The notes under the pieces: generated by a model
Seen by the model: only the letters and a program-made list of their open reading frames with translations
The model's database searches: none
What the model was told of the DNA's origin: nothing
Shown: positions 24,886-32,951 of the stretch, one piece after another
How the letters are laid out: the number at the start of each line of letters is the position of its first letter
Numbering within the stretch: the first letter of the stretch is position 1
Made by a program: the position numbers and the translations under genes
NCBI RefSeq assembly: GCF_005930355.1
Contig: NZ_VDBO01000002.1
Span: 124,001 to 188,000 of the forward strand
DNA from: Paenibacillus sinopodophylli
GTDB lineage: Bacteria > Bacillota > Bacilli > Paenibacillales > Paenibacillaceae
Length of the DNA: 64,000 bases
Direction: 5' to 3'

Positions 24886-25827
24886 TTAGGTGCCTGCTTT
24901 GAACAAGGTTGCGATCGAACCGCCTTCGGTAATGATTTTGATCGCAGTAGCGAGCAGCGGAGACATAGACAATACGACAAATTTATCGGAGCGTGCTTCA
25001 CCGATAGCAATCGTATCCGTGATAACAACCTCACGAATGTTCGGATGATCCAGTTTCTCAAGCGCATTGGCGGAGAATAGACCGTGAGTTGCACATATGT
25101 ATGAATCATGTGCGCCTTTTTTCTTGAGCGCCTCTACAACGTTGACGATTGTACTGCCCGTGTCAATTAAATCCTCGATAATGATCGGTGTCATGCCTTC
25201 TACATCGCCAATGATATGCGTAATCTCTGACTGATTGTGCGCAGGACGATTTTTGATCATAATGGCGAATGGGCAATCGAGCAGACCCGCAAGCTTCTCG
25301 GCTGTTGTTGCGCGTCCCGCATCCGGGGAAACGACGACTGGATTCTTGATCTTCTTCTCTCGCAAATACGCAATGATCAAATCGAGAGCGGTTAAGTGAT
25401 CAACGGGAATATCGAAGAAGCCTTGAATCGGATCGGCATGCAAATCAACAGTAATGATGCGGTTCGCGCCAACGGTTGTTAGAACGTCTGCAACGAGCTT
25501 GGCAGATATAGGCTCACGTGGTGCAGATTTCCGCTCCTGCCGAGCATATCCGTAATAGGGCATAACGATATTAATCGTTTTGGCTGAGGCGCGTTTGGCT
25601 GCATCGATCATGACAAGTGTCTCAATTAAATGCTCGTTGACCGGATGGGATAGCGATTGAACGATAAATACGTCACATGTACGTATGGTTTCTCCGTAGG
25701 ATACATGAATTTCTCCGCTTTGCTGCCTAGAGATCGCAACATCGCCAAGCGGAAGATTCAGCTCCTTGCAGAGCTCTGCGGCCAGCCTTTGGTTCGAGGT
25801 GCCGGAAAATATTTTAATCTTTTGCAT
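24886..25827 (-). CDS. prs: Ribose-phosphate pyrophosphokinase (PRPP synthetase)
   Basis: A 313-residue class I PRPP synthetase making PRPP from ribose 5-phosphate and ATP for nucleotide, His and Trp synthesis. Marks are I-F-S-G-T-S-N-Q-R-L-A near the start, Y-Y-G-Y-A-R-Q-E-R-K (ATP-binding loop), V-D-L-H-A-D-P-I-Q-G-F-F-D (divalent cation site, about 128) and the PRPP loop I-I-I-E-D-L-I-D-T-G-S-T (about 215-226). The first acidic residue of the PRPP loop is Glu where Asp is usual. ATG 25827 is chosen because AAGGAGGACC lies upstream; the longer frame to 25911 has no ribosome binding site. It is not beside glmU or pth, the usual place of the main Bacillales prs, so it may be a second copy; this is an inference. 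Confidence 0.9.
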   Translation of the reverse strand: MQKIKIFSGTSNQRLAAELCKELNLPLGDVAISRQQSGEIHVSYGETIRTCDVFIVQSLSHPVNEHLIETLVMIDAAKRASAKTINIVMPYYGYARQERKSAPREPISAKLVADVLTTVGANRIITVDLHADPIQGFFDIPVDHLTALDLIIAYLREKKIKNPVVVSPDAGRATTAEKLAGLLDCPFAIMIKNRPAHNQSEITHIIGDVEGMTPIIIEDLIDTGSTIVNVVEALKKKGAHDSYICATHGLFSANALEKLDHPNIREVVITDTIAIGEARSDKFVVLSMSPLLATAIKIITEGGSIATLFKAGT

Positions 25828-25926
25828 GTGGTCCTCCTTAAAAGATAAACAAAATTCATCAAAATACGACAGTCTTTGCTCAATCATAACAAACAAAGCA
25901 AAGGAGGACAAATGTTTACAACGGGC

Positions 25927-26022
25927 GTATAGGAAAATATATGAGTATGCTCATCCTTTTTCTATACGTCTATGCGAAACGTGAGCATAGCCGCCAGAGG
26001 ACGGCGACAGCCGTTTCACCTT
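25927..26022 (+). repeat. Dispersed intergenic repeat, copy 0
   Basis: A hairpin GTATAGGAAAA ... TTTTTCTATAC is followed by a core with GCCGCCAGAGGACGGCGACA and GCCGTTTCACCTT. The core and layout match copies at 38961, 41891, 46364 and 60249. It lies between the divergent prs-like and Bcr/CflA genes. The first half of its core is the most divergent (GCGAAACGTGAGCATA in place of GGAATGAAACGCGC). Confidence 0.75.
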
Positions 26023-26103
26023 GGAATAACGTATTGGAACGAAGAATGAAAGGTGATAAAGTAAAGTATTGCTGTTTGATTTGAAGAGGGAGAGATGCTG
26101 TAA

Positions 26104-27336
26104 GTGTCTAGTCACAGTCTATTACAAACGAAGAAGATTCAACAATCCAAAGGCACAAGACGATTATGGCTTATTCTATTACTTGGCTCTCTGTCCGCTT
26201 TCGGACCGCTTTCACTCGATATGTACTTGCCGGCATTGCCTCATTTGACCGATGATTTCCATACGAGCCCCTCGCTTGTTCAACTCAGCTTAACGGCTTG
26301 CATGATCGGTTTGTCCGTCGGACAGCTGTTTTCTGGCGTCTGGAGCGATATTAAAGGCAGGAGGAAACCTCTGCTGTTATTTTTGGCTTTATACGGGCTG
26401 TCATCCATATTGTGCGCGATGGCACCGTCTATCGGGATCTTGATTGTACTCCGGTTTATTCAAGGCTTCGCAGGCTCGGCAGGTATTGTCATTTCGAGGG
26501 CTGTCGTAAGCGATTTGTATGAGGGGCCAGAGCTCACTCGTTTCTTTGCCATGCTGATGCTTGTTAATGGTGCTGCTCCCATATTTGCTCCAATAGCAGG
26601 AGGTCAGTTACTGCGCTTTACCTCATGGGAAGGTGTATTTATAGTACTCGGAGTGTGGGGCTTCCTCATTTTGCTTGCCGTACTATTAGGATTGCCAGAG
26701 ACGCTAGCTCCAGACAAGCGGCTATCCGGTGGTTTTCGTGAGACGATGAACACCTTCAATGTGCTGCTGCGTGATCGAATTTTTATAGGCTACGCGCTGA
26801 CACAGGGATTGGTTATGGCCGCCATGTTCGCCTATATCGCAGGTTCTCCTTTTGTTCTGCAAAATATTTATGGAGTTACGCCGCAGGGGTTCAGCCTATT
26901 GTTCGCGATTAATGGAGCAGGCATCATCCTATTCGGGCAAGTGACGGGCAGACTAGCTGCAAGAGTAGGCGAGAGAAAGCTGTTTGTTTGCGGCTTAACG
27001 ATTGCAGCAACGGCAGGCGTTGCTCTTATGCTGCTTGTATGGCTTGACGCGCCTTTGATGGCAATCCTTATTCCATTGTTTCTGGTTGTAGCCAGCGTAG
27101 GCATCATATCGACTACCGGATTCGCGCTAGCTATGCAGCGGCATGGACGGACGGCAGGGAGTGCATCCGCACTGCTGGGGCTCTTATCCTTTACACTAGG
27201 TGGGATTATGGCACCGCTTGTTGGTCTGGGTGGGAGTGCGAATGCACTGCCGATGGTCTTCTGGATTGCGGCGGCGGAGCTTGGTGCAGTTGCATGTTAT
27301 TTGGTTTTGGTTAGAAGAACGGCAAGCCGAATCTAG
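26104..27336 (+). CDS. Bcr/CflA family multidrug efflux MFS transporter
   Basis: A 410-residue, 12-helix major facilitator of the Bcr/CflA drug-resistance family, with the signature S-L-D-M-Y-L-P-A-L-P in helix 1, the G-x-x-x-D-x-x-G-R-R-K-P loop between helices 2 and 3 and R-x-x-Q-G-x-x-G-S-A-G in helix 4. It should export drugs in exchange for protons. The start is GTG at 26104 with GAGGGAGAG upstream; the triplets ATG-CTG-TAA end exactly at this GTG, a possible but unproven leader peptide. It stands alone. Confidence 0.85.
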   Translation: MSSHSLLQTKKIQQSKGTRRLWLILLLGSLSAFGPLSLDMYLPALPHLTDDFHTSPSLVQLSLTACMIGLSVGQLFSGVWSDIKGRRKPLLLFLALYGLSSILCAMAPSIGILIVLRFIQGFAGSAGIVISRAVVSDLYEGPELTRFFAMLMLVNGAAPIFAPIAGGQLLRFTSWEGVFIVLGVWGFLILLAVLLGLPETLAPDKRLSGGFRETMNTFNVLLRDRIFIGYALTQGLVMAAMFAYIAGSPFVLQNIYGVTPQGFSLLFAINGAGIILFGQVTGRLAARVGERKLFVCGLTIAATAGVALMLLVWLDAPLMAILIPLFLVVASVGIISTTGFALAMQRHGRTAGSASALLGLLSFTLGGIMAPLVGLGGSANALPMVFWIAAAELGAVACYLVLVRRTASRI

Positions 27337-27436
27337 ACCGCAATGATGGAGTGGCTGTCTGACTGATAGATCAGGTAAGTCGCTCTTTTTTGGGAAATAG
27401 ACAGGTGTATAAGGGTTGCCAGAAAGGGGTGAGCGT

Positions 27437-29095
27437 ATGTCTGCGGAAATCAGAGCTTATGAGCTAGTCGCGTTGAAGGAAATTGCGGAGACACTGAATA
27501 GCACGAATGACATGGATGACATGTTGAATGAGGTGTTAGCCAAGCTGCTTCAAGTTACCGGTTTTACGACGGGCTGGGTGTTCATGGTAGACAACCACTG
27601 CGAGACCGTATGCGTGGCTAGTCATAACTTGCCTGAAGGGCTGGGAGCGAATAATGAAGAAGTGATGTGCGGGTCTTTATGCTGGTGTGTCGAACGGTTT
27701 AAGCAAAATAAGCTGGAGCAAGCAGTTAATATTATTGAATGCTCTAGAATTACATATACAATAACGAATAAATTAGGTGACACGGAGGGTATTTCACATC
27801 ATGCTACTGTGCCACTTCATGCGGGGACTGACCGATTCGGACTGTTGAATGTTGCCCATAAAGGCAAGACTCACTTCTCGGAAGAAGAGCTCGCGCTGTT
27901 ACAAGCGGTAGCATACCAGATTGGCACTGCAATCAAACGGATACGCCTCTATCAAGTACAGGAGAGGCATGCCCTCCATTACGCCAAGCTTGGTGATGTG
28001 ATTCAGCGAATAAATGCGATTCAGGATATTAATGACTTGCCGCTCCAAGCCGTTAGGCATATTGGGGATACGTTCAATTGGCAGCATGTCTCGCTCTTTA
28101 TGTATGAGCAGCAGCAATTATCGCTGCGGGCGACCTATACAGACAAGCATGTGAAGAAAGAATGGCTGTCGCTTGAGATTGACCAAGGAGGAACGGTGAG
28201 TACGGCATTCCGTGAGAACCGGATCGTCACCTTATCGGATTGCAATCAGGTTCCGAGCTCATCCTTATCCGCTATCGGCATACCGCCTTTCGCTTCTGCG
28301 GTAGCTATTCCGTTGCGCATTAGGAGTCGGCCGATAGGCGTGCTGTTCATTAGCAGCGAGCTAAGGCGGCAATTCGATGAATATTTGGAAGATTTTTTGT
28401 ACTCGTTAGGCGATCATTTTACTCTGAGCGTAGAGAACCTGCGAGTCTATGAGCAGCGGCGGGAGCTTGCACGAATGGAGGAGCGGAACCGAATGGCGAG
28501 AGACTTACATGATTCGGTCATCCAAAAGATATTCTCATTATCGTTTCTGGCCAAAGGTGCGGAAACGGTTCTTGCAGGCAAGGAGCCGATCGTGGAGCGC
28601 TCACTTCAAGAAATCAGTCAGCTGTCCCACGAGACACTCAAGGAGATGCGAACACTGATTTGGCAGCTACGGCCGGCGGGCTTAGAGCATGGTTTACTAA
28701 CAGCACTGAAGCAGTATGGGAAAAACATGGGCTTAACGGTATACGAGAAAGTTGATGGTGTTCGTGAGCTGCCTCGGGCAATCGAAGAGGCATTCTGGCG
28801 AATCGGGCAAGAGGCTATGAACAATGTGAAGAAGCACGCAGACACAGACATCGTTCATGTACGTCTTATTAAGTCAGAGCAGCTTGCCAGTATTGAAATT
28901 ATAGATAAGGGCCGCGGCTTTGCACCTGAGAAACGCAAGGGTAAGCTGACGATGGGAATGCTGACCATGAGAGAGCGAGCAGAGACACTGGGCGGCGAGT
29001 TGTCCATTAAAAGCACGAAGGGACAGTTTACTCGTATAAAAGCTAGCATACCGATTGCAACGGAATCGGAAATGTGGAATGAGGAGCGGCAGTGA
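27437..29095 (+). CDS. GAF-domain sensor histidine kinase with a cysteine cluster
   Basis: A cytosolic kinase of 552 residues. The first GAF domain (about 25-170) holds C55, C59, C78, C82, C84 and C102, including M-C-G-S-L-C-W-C and E-C-S-R-I. A second GAF domain spans about 190-335. The HisKA_3 dimerisation helix carries M-A-R-D-L-H-D-S (phospho-His about 358) and a HATPase domain ends the protein. It belongs to the NarL/LiaS/NreB class of two-component kinases. The cysteine group suggests a metal, iron-sulfur or thiol sensor; this is an inference. AAAGGGGTGAGC precedes the ATG at 27437, so an upstream TTG at 27416 is not needed. Its end overlaps the response regulator gene by 4 bases. Confidence 0.85.
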   Translation: MSAEIRAYELVALKEIAETLNSTNDMDDMLNEVLAKLLQVTGFTTGWVFMVDNHCETVCVASHNLPEGLGANNEEVMCGSLCWCVERFKQNKLEQAVNIIECSRITYTITNKLGDTEGISHHATVPLHAGTDRFGLLNVAHKGKTHFSEEELALLQAVAYQIGTAIKRIRLYQVQERHALHYAKLGDVIQRINAIQDINDLPLQAVRHIGDTFNWQHVSLFMYEQQQLSLRATYTDKHVKKEWLSLEIDQGGTVSTAFRENRIVTLSDCNQVPSSSLSAIGIPPFASAVAIPLRIRSRPIGVLFISSELRRQFDEYLEDFLYSLGDHFTLSVENLRVYEQRRELARMEERNRMARDLHDSVIQKIFSLSFLAKGAETVLAGKEPIVERSLQEISQLSHETLKEMRTLIWQLRPAGLEHGLLTALKQYGKNMGLTVYEKVDGVRELPRAIEEAFWRIGQEAMNNVKKHADTDIVHVRLIKSEQLASIEIIDKGRGFAPEKRKGKLTMGMLTMRERAETLGGELSIKSTKGQFTRIKASIPIATESEMWNEERQ

Positions 29096-29751
29096 AGATC
29101 AAAATACTGTTAGTTGACGATCATCAAATTGTACTGAAGGGCATCTCGTTTTTTCTTACGATGCAGCCAGATTTCGAAATAGTCGGAGAAGCGCACAATG
29201 GGCAGGAGGCTGTAGAGAAGGCCGCCGAGCTCATTCCCGATATTATTCTAATGGATTTGAACATGCCGGTTATGGATGGAATAGAAGCCAGTACGCTGAT
29301 TATCAAGCATAATCCGAGCATGAAGGTGCTTGTTCTGACAAGCTTTTCTGATCGGAGCCATATTGTACCTGCGCTGCAATCCGGCGCTGTCGGATATATG
29401 CTCAAGGATGTAGAGCCGGATCAGCTGGCAGAGGCGATTCGCAGCGCCTATAAGGGGAATATTCAGCTCCATCCCGACATTGCAAGCGCTCTGCTTACAG
29501 AGGTAGCGCCTAATCATCCGGCCGCTACAGCTCAGTTGGGTATTGAACGAATGGAGCACCTGACGCCGCGAGAGCTGGAAGTGCTGCAGTTGATTACGAA
29601 AGGCATGAGCAACAAGGAAATTGCTGCTGCTTTGACCGTAGCTGAGAAAACGGTAAAAACACATGTAAGCAGCATATTGAGCAAGCTGGAGCTGACAGAT
29701 CGTACCCAGGCAGCTATTTATGCGGTTCAGTTCATGAAAAGTAGCGAATAA
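29092..29751 (+). CDS. NarL/FixJ-family response regulator
   Basis: A 219-residue regulator: receiver domain with D-D-H at 9-11, phospho-Asp about 55 (L-M-D-L-N-M-P) and Lys in M-L-K-D-V, then a LuxR-type helix-turn-helix with L-T-P-R-E-L-E-V-L-Q-L and N-K-E-I-A-A-A-L-T-V-A-E-K-T-V-K-T-H-V. GTG start at 29092 in a GTGA overlap with the GAF kinase, so it is the cognate partner. Targets are unknown; the azoreductase gene just downstream is a possible but unproven one. Confidence 0.9.
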   Translation: MKIKILLVDDHQIVLKGISFFLTMQPDFEIVGEAHNGQEAVEKAAELIPDIILMDLNMPVMDGIEASTLIIKHNPSMKVLVLTSFSDRSHIVPALQSGAVGYMLKDVEPDQLAEAIRSAYKGNIQLHPDIASALLTEVAPNHPAATAQLGIERMEHLTPRELEVLQLITKGMSNKEIAAALTVAEKTVKTHVSSILSKLELTDRTQAAIYAVQFMKSSE

Positions 29752-29868
29752 GCTTGCGAAGTAAGACTAAAGTCGTAAGACCATCTCTAAGCCTTAACTG
29801 TCTTTTTTTAATTGCTATTTCAGCCTAATTGCCGATGTTTCTACTGCGAAAACTTTATACAATAAAGA

Positions 29869-29883
29869 TACTTACAAAAAGTA
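29869..29883 (+). promoter_or_regulatory. YodB/CatR-like palindrome upstream of the azoreductase
   Basis: TACTTACAAAAAGTA is a 5-5-5 palindrome (TACTT/AAGTA) 30 bases before the azoreductase start. In B. subtilis the MarR/DUF24-type repressor YodB controls azoR1 through TACTATTTTGTAGTA-like boxes. The resemblance suggests quinone or diamide-responsive control; the regulator gene itself is not in this window. Confidence 0.5.
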
Positions 29884-29912
29884 AATCACCTATATGTGGA
29901 GGGAAACACAAA

Positions 29913-30539
29913 ATGAGTACAGTATTATTTGTTAAAGCAAACGATCGCGGCATCGAACAGGCAACAAGCGTTAAACTATATCATGCATTCCTGGATAGCT
30001 ACAAAGCTAGCCACCCTGAAGATGCTGTTATTGAGCTTGACTTGTTCAAAGAAGAACTGCCATATCTGAATGCAGATATGATTAACGGTAACTTTAAGGC
30101 TGCTCGCGGCTACGACCTGACAGCAGAAGAGTCAGCAGCTGTAGCGGTTTCTGATAAATTTATTAACCAATTTCTAGCTGCTGACAAAGTAGTATTCGCA
30201 TTCCCGCTTTGGAACTTCACAGTTCCTGCTGTATTGCACACTTATATCGATTACCTGTCGCAAGCTGGTAAAACGTTCAGCTACACTGCTGAAGGTCCAG
30301 TTGGTTTGGTCACTGACAAAAAAGTCGCGATTCTTAATGCTCGCGGCGGCATCTACTCCGAAGGTCCTGCAGCTGGTGTTGAGATGTCCTTCAACTTCAT
30401 TCGCAACGTAATGGGCTTCTTCGGTGTAACAAACCTAGAGAGCGTCATTATTGAAGGCCACAACCAATTGGCTGATCAAGCAGAAGCTATCGTTGCAGCT
30501 GGTCTTGAGCAAGCGAAAAAAGTAGCAGCAAGCTTCTAA
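29913..30539 (+). CDS. azoR: FMN-dependent NADH-azoreductase
   Basis: A flavodoxin-fold quinone/azo reductase of 208 residues. F-P-L-W-N-F-T-V-P-A-V-L-H-T-Y-I-D and A-R-G-G-I-Y-S-E-G-P are the FMN-binding signatures of AzoR. It reduces quinones and azo compounds with two electrons from NADH, protecting against thiol-reactive electrophiles. ATG 29913 with GTGGAGGG upstream is preferred over the in-frame start at 29829, which would add a non-family tail across the palindrome at 29869. It is a single-gene unit with its own terminator. Confidence 0.9.
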   Translation: MSTVLFVKANDRGIEQATSVKLYHAFLDSYKASHPEDAVIELDLFKEELPYLNADMINGNFKAARGYDLTAEESAAVAVSDKFINQFLAADKVVFAFPLWNFTVPAVLHTYIDYLSQAGKTFSYTAEGPVGLVTDKKVAILNARGGIYSEGPAAGVEMSFNFIRNVMGFFGVTNLESVIIEGHNQLADQAEAIVAAGLEQAKKVAASF

Positions 30540-30560
30540 TAAAATCACTACCAAGGAAAC

Positions 30561-30587
30561 AGCCGAGCGAGAGTTCGGCTTTTTTTT
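30561..30587 (+). terminator. Terminator after azoR
   Basis: AGCCGA (30561-30566) pairs with TCGGCT (30575-30580), followed by eight T. Confidence 0.85.
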
Positions 30588-30621
30588 GTTTGATGGGATG
30601 AGAAATACCAGAATAAAATGG

Positions 30622-30650
30622 TTGACTTGTTCCGCTCAGAGATGTTTAAT
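30622..30650 (+). promoter_or_regulatory. Sigma-A promoter of the tetR-MFS operon
   Basis: -35 TTGACT (30622-30627), 17-base spacer, -10 TTTAAT (30645-30650). The predicted start falls inside the operator that follows. Confidence 0.65.
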
Positions 30651-30654
30651 TATG

Positions 30655-30670
30655 TAGACCGATCGTTATA
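30655..30670 (+). promoter_or_regulatory. TetR-type operator palindrome
   Basis: TAGACCGATCGTTATA is an imperfect 16-base palindrome centred on CGATCG, covering the predicted transcription start. Similar TAGACC-GATCG words are bound by TetR regulators of this type. It suggests autorepression of the regulator-exporter operon. Confidence 0.6.
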
Positions 30671-30686
30671 ATCGAGGAGTGAATGG

Positions 30687-31283
30687 ATGTCAGAAAAAAC
30701 AAATACACGCCAAACTATCCTTGAGACAGCAGCAAGGCTTTTTTTCACGAGAGGGTATCACGCAACTGGACTGAGCCAAATTATAAAAGAGAGCGAATGT
30801 CCCAAAGGCTCGCTGTACTATTATTTTCCAGCAGGGAAGGAAGAGCTGGCACTGGAGTGTATTCACGGCACGAGAGAGCTTGTTATAGAGAAATGGGCCA
30901 GCAAATTCGCAGCCTATGATAAACCTTCTGATGCGGTACAAGCGTTCGTTCTAGATTTGGCGGAGGATGCAGAGAAGTGCGAGTATAAAGGATATATGCC
31001 GTTTAGCTTCTGGATGGCGGTAGAAACGTCGTGCATCAGCGAGAAGCTCAGGAGTGCCGGACAAGCCGTGTTTGCTTCATGGCAGGCCGTCATATCGGAT
31101 CAACTGATCGCAGCAGGGACTGAGAAGGAAAAGGCAAAGGAGATCGGAGTTGTTATCGTCTCCCTGCTTGAAGGAGCCTTAATACTGGCGATTACGAATC
31201 GTGACAAGCAGTCGCTTCTGACGGCAGCGAAATGCGTGCCGTACGTTATTAATCAATGCCCATCGTTCTCAAACGAGGGGTAA
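30687..31283 (+). CDS. TetR/AcrR family transcriptional regulator
   Basis: A 198-residue repressor: N-terminal TetR helix-turn-helix (R-Q-T-I-L-E-T-A-A-R-L-F-F-T-R-G-Y-H-A-T-G-L-S-Q in spaced form, with G-S-L-Y-Y-Y-F-P) and a C-terminal ligand-binding domain of the LmrA/YxaF type. GAGGAGTG precedes the ATG. It is followed after about 30 bases by a drug exporter gene in the same direction, so it most likely represses itself and the exporter through the palindrome at 30655 until a toxic ligand binds. Confidence 0.9.
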   Translation: MSEKTNTRQTILETAARLFFTRGYHATGLSQIIKESECPKGSLYYYFPAGKEELALECIHGTRELVIEKWASKFAAYDKPSDAVQAFVLDLAEDAEKCEYKGYMPFSFWMAVETSCISEKLRSAGQAVFASWQAVISDQLIAAGTEKEKAKEIGVVIVSLLEGALILAITNRDKQSLLTAAKCVPYVINQCPSFSNEG

Positions 31284-31316
31284 GAGAAGAAAGATAGATA
31301 TAGGAGAGTGGCGTGC

Positions 31317-32771
31317 TTGCAAGCAACAATGACAGAACCGCAGCAAAATGCAGGACAGAAGTTTAAAGTTATTCCGATTATGATTTCATTGTTATTAGCT
31401 GGGTTTATCGGGATGTTCAGTGAAACGGCGCTGAATGTGGCGCTTAGTGATTTGATTCAAGTATTTGAGATATCAGCTACGACCGTTCAATGGTTGACAA
31501 CGGGTTATTTACTTACTCTCGGCATATTGGTGCCGATATCCGGTCTCTTGCTTCAGTGGTTCTCCACAAGGCAGCTGTTTATTGCTGCGGTGAGCTTCTC
31601 GGTGCTGGGTACGCTGGTAGCTGCACTTGCTCCAAGCTTTGAGGTGCTGATGACAGCACGTGTCATTCAAGCGGTCGGTACAGCGCTTCTGCTGCCGCTA
31701 ATGTTCAATACAATACTTATTATTTTCCCCGCTGATAAACGGGGAGCTGCAATGGGCGTAATTGGTTTAGTTATTATGGTTGCTCCAGCAGTAGGGCCTA
31801 CTATTGCAGGTCTACTTATCGAAAACCTGAGCTGGAATTGGATATTCTGGCTGTCGCTGCCGTTCTTGGTTATCGCCTTATTGTTCGGCATTATGTATAT
31901 GCAGAATGTATCTACAATCACGAAACCAAAGATTGACCTGTTCTCGCTTCTCTTCTCGACACTGGGCTTCGGTGGCATTGTGTTTGCATTCAGTAGTGCC
32001 GGAGAGGGCGAAGGCGGTTGGACGAGTACGAAGGTTATTACGTTTATGATCATTGGTATCGTCTCGCTTATCATCTTTGCGATTCGTCAATTGACGATGA
32101 AGCAGCCAATGATGAATTTGCGTGCTTTCAAGCACCCGATGTTTGTTGTAGGAACGCTTATGGTATTTATCTGTATGATGGTTATTCTGTCATCCATGCT
32201 TGTACTGCCTATGTACTTGATCAGCGGTCTAGGATTAAGCGCTTTGACAGCAGGACTAATCCTATTGCCTGGCGGACTCCTCAACGGGATCATGTCACCG
32301 ATTATGGGTGGATTATTCGATAAATTCGGACCGAAATGGCTTGTTATTCCAGGGCTTGCTATCGTAGCTGCCGTGCTTTGGTTTTTCTCAGGCATTACAA
32401 CGGCATCGACCATTACACTAATCATTGTGCTTCACTCCTGTCTCATGATCGGCATTTCGATGGTATGGATGCCTGCCCAAACGAATGGTCTCAACCAGCT
32501 TCCACGCGAGCTGTATCCAGATGGAACGGCTATCATGAACACGCTCCAGCAGGTTGCAGGTGCAATCGGAACAGCGGTTGCTGTGAGTATCATGACGGCT
32601 GGCATGAGCAGCTTTATGAAAGATGTTGCTGATCCGACCGATCCGGCCAATGCACCACTGGCTATGACGGCTGGCATACAGAATGCCTTTATGTTCGCGA
32701 TGGTTGTTGCAATCGTCGGCTTGATTGTGGCCTTCTTTATTAAACGGGTTCATGTTGCTAAGCAGCATTAA
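31317..32771 (+). CDS. DHA2-family drug:H+ antiporter (MFS)
   Basis: A 14-helix major facilitator of about 484 residues, EmrB/LmrB type: F-S-E-T-A-L-N-V-A-L in helix 1, W-L-T-T-G-Y-L-L in helix 2, R-V-I-Q-A-V-G-T-A in helix 4 and the antiporter motif G-P-T-I-A-G-L-L in helix 5. It exports hydrophobic drugs. AGGAGAG at 31302-31308 is well placed for TTG 31317; the GTG at 31308 is too close and ATG 31329 somewhat far, so the first residues are uncertain. It is the second gene of the tetR operon and ends before a terminator. Confidence 0.88.
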   Translation: MQATMTEPQQNAGQKFKVIPIMISLLLAGFIGMFSETALNVALSDLIQVFEISATTVQWLTTGYLLTLGILVPISGLLLQWFSTRQLFIAAVSFSVLGTLVAALAPSFEVLMTARVIQAVGTALLLPLMFNTILIIFPADKRGAAMGVIGLVIMVAPAVGPTIAGLLIENLSWNWIFWLSLPFLVIALLFGIMYMQNVSTITKPKIDLFSLLFSTLGFGGIVFAFSSAGEGEGGWTSTKVITFMIIGIVSLIIFAIRQLTMKQPMMNLRAFKHPMFVVGTLMVFICMMVILSSMLVLPMYLISGLGLSALTAGLILLPGGLLNGIMSPIMGGLFDKFGPKWLVIPGLAIVAAVLWFFSGITTASTITLIIVLHSCLMIGISMVWMPAQTNGLNQLPRELYPDGTAIMNTLQQVAGAIGTAVAVSIMTAGMSSFMKDVADPTDPANAPLAMTAGIQNAFMFAMVVAIVGLIVAFFIKRVHVAKQH

Positions 32772-32787
32772 TCATATAGCTTTATTG

Positions 32788-32818
32788 AGACGTTGGCGCT
32801 TCTGCTAACGTCTTTTTT
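32788..32818 (+). terminator. Terminator of the tetR-MFS operon
   Basis: AGACGTTGGC pairs with GCTAACGTCT, followed by T residues. Confidence 0.8.
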
Positions 32819-32951
32819 ATTTCCTCTATAAGATTGGCTGGTTATCTTATATGCCAATTGGACGGTTACAGCAGCTGAAGTTGGATGTATGTTTATAGGA
32901 ACAAGACCACAATTTCAAGTTGTTATGACGTGAAGAGAGGCGACTAAGGAT

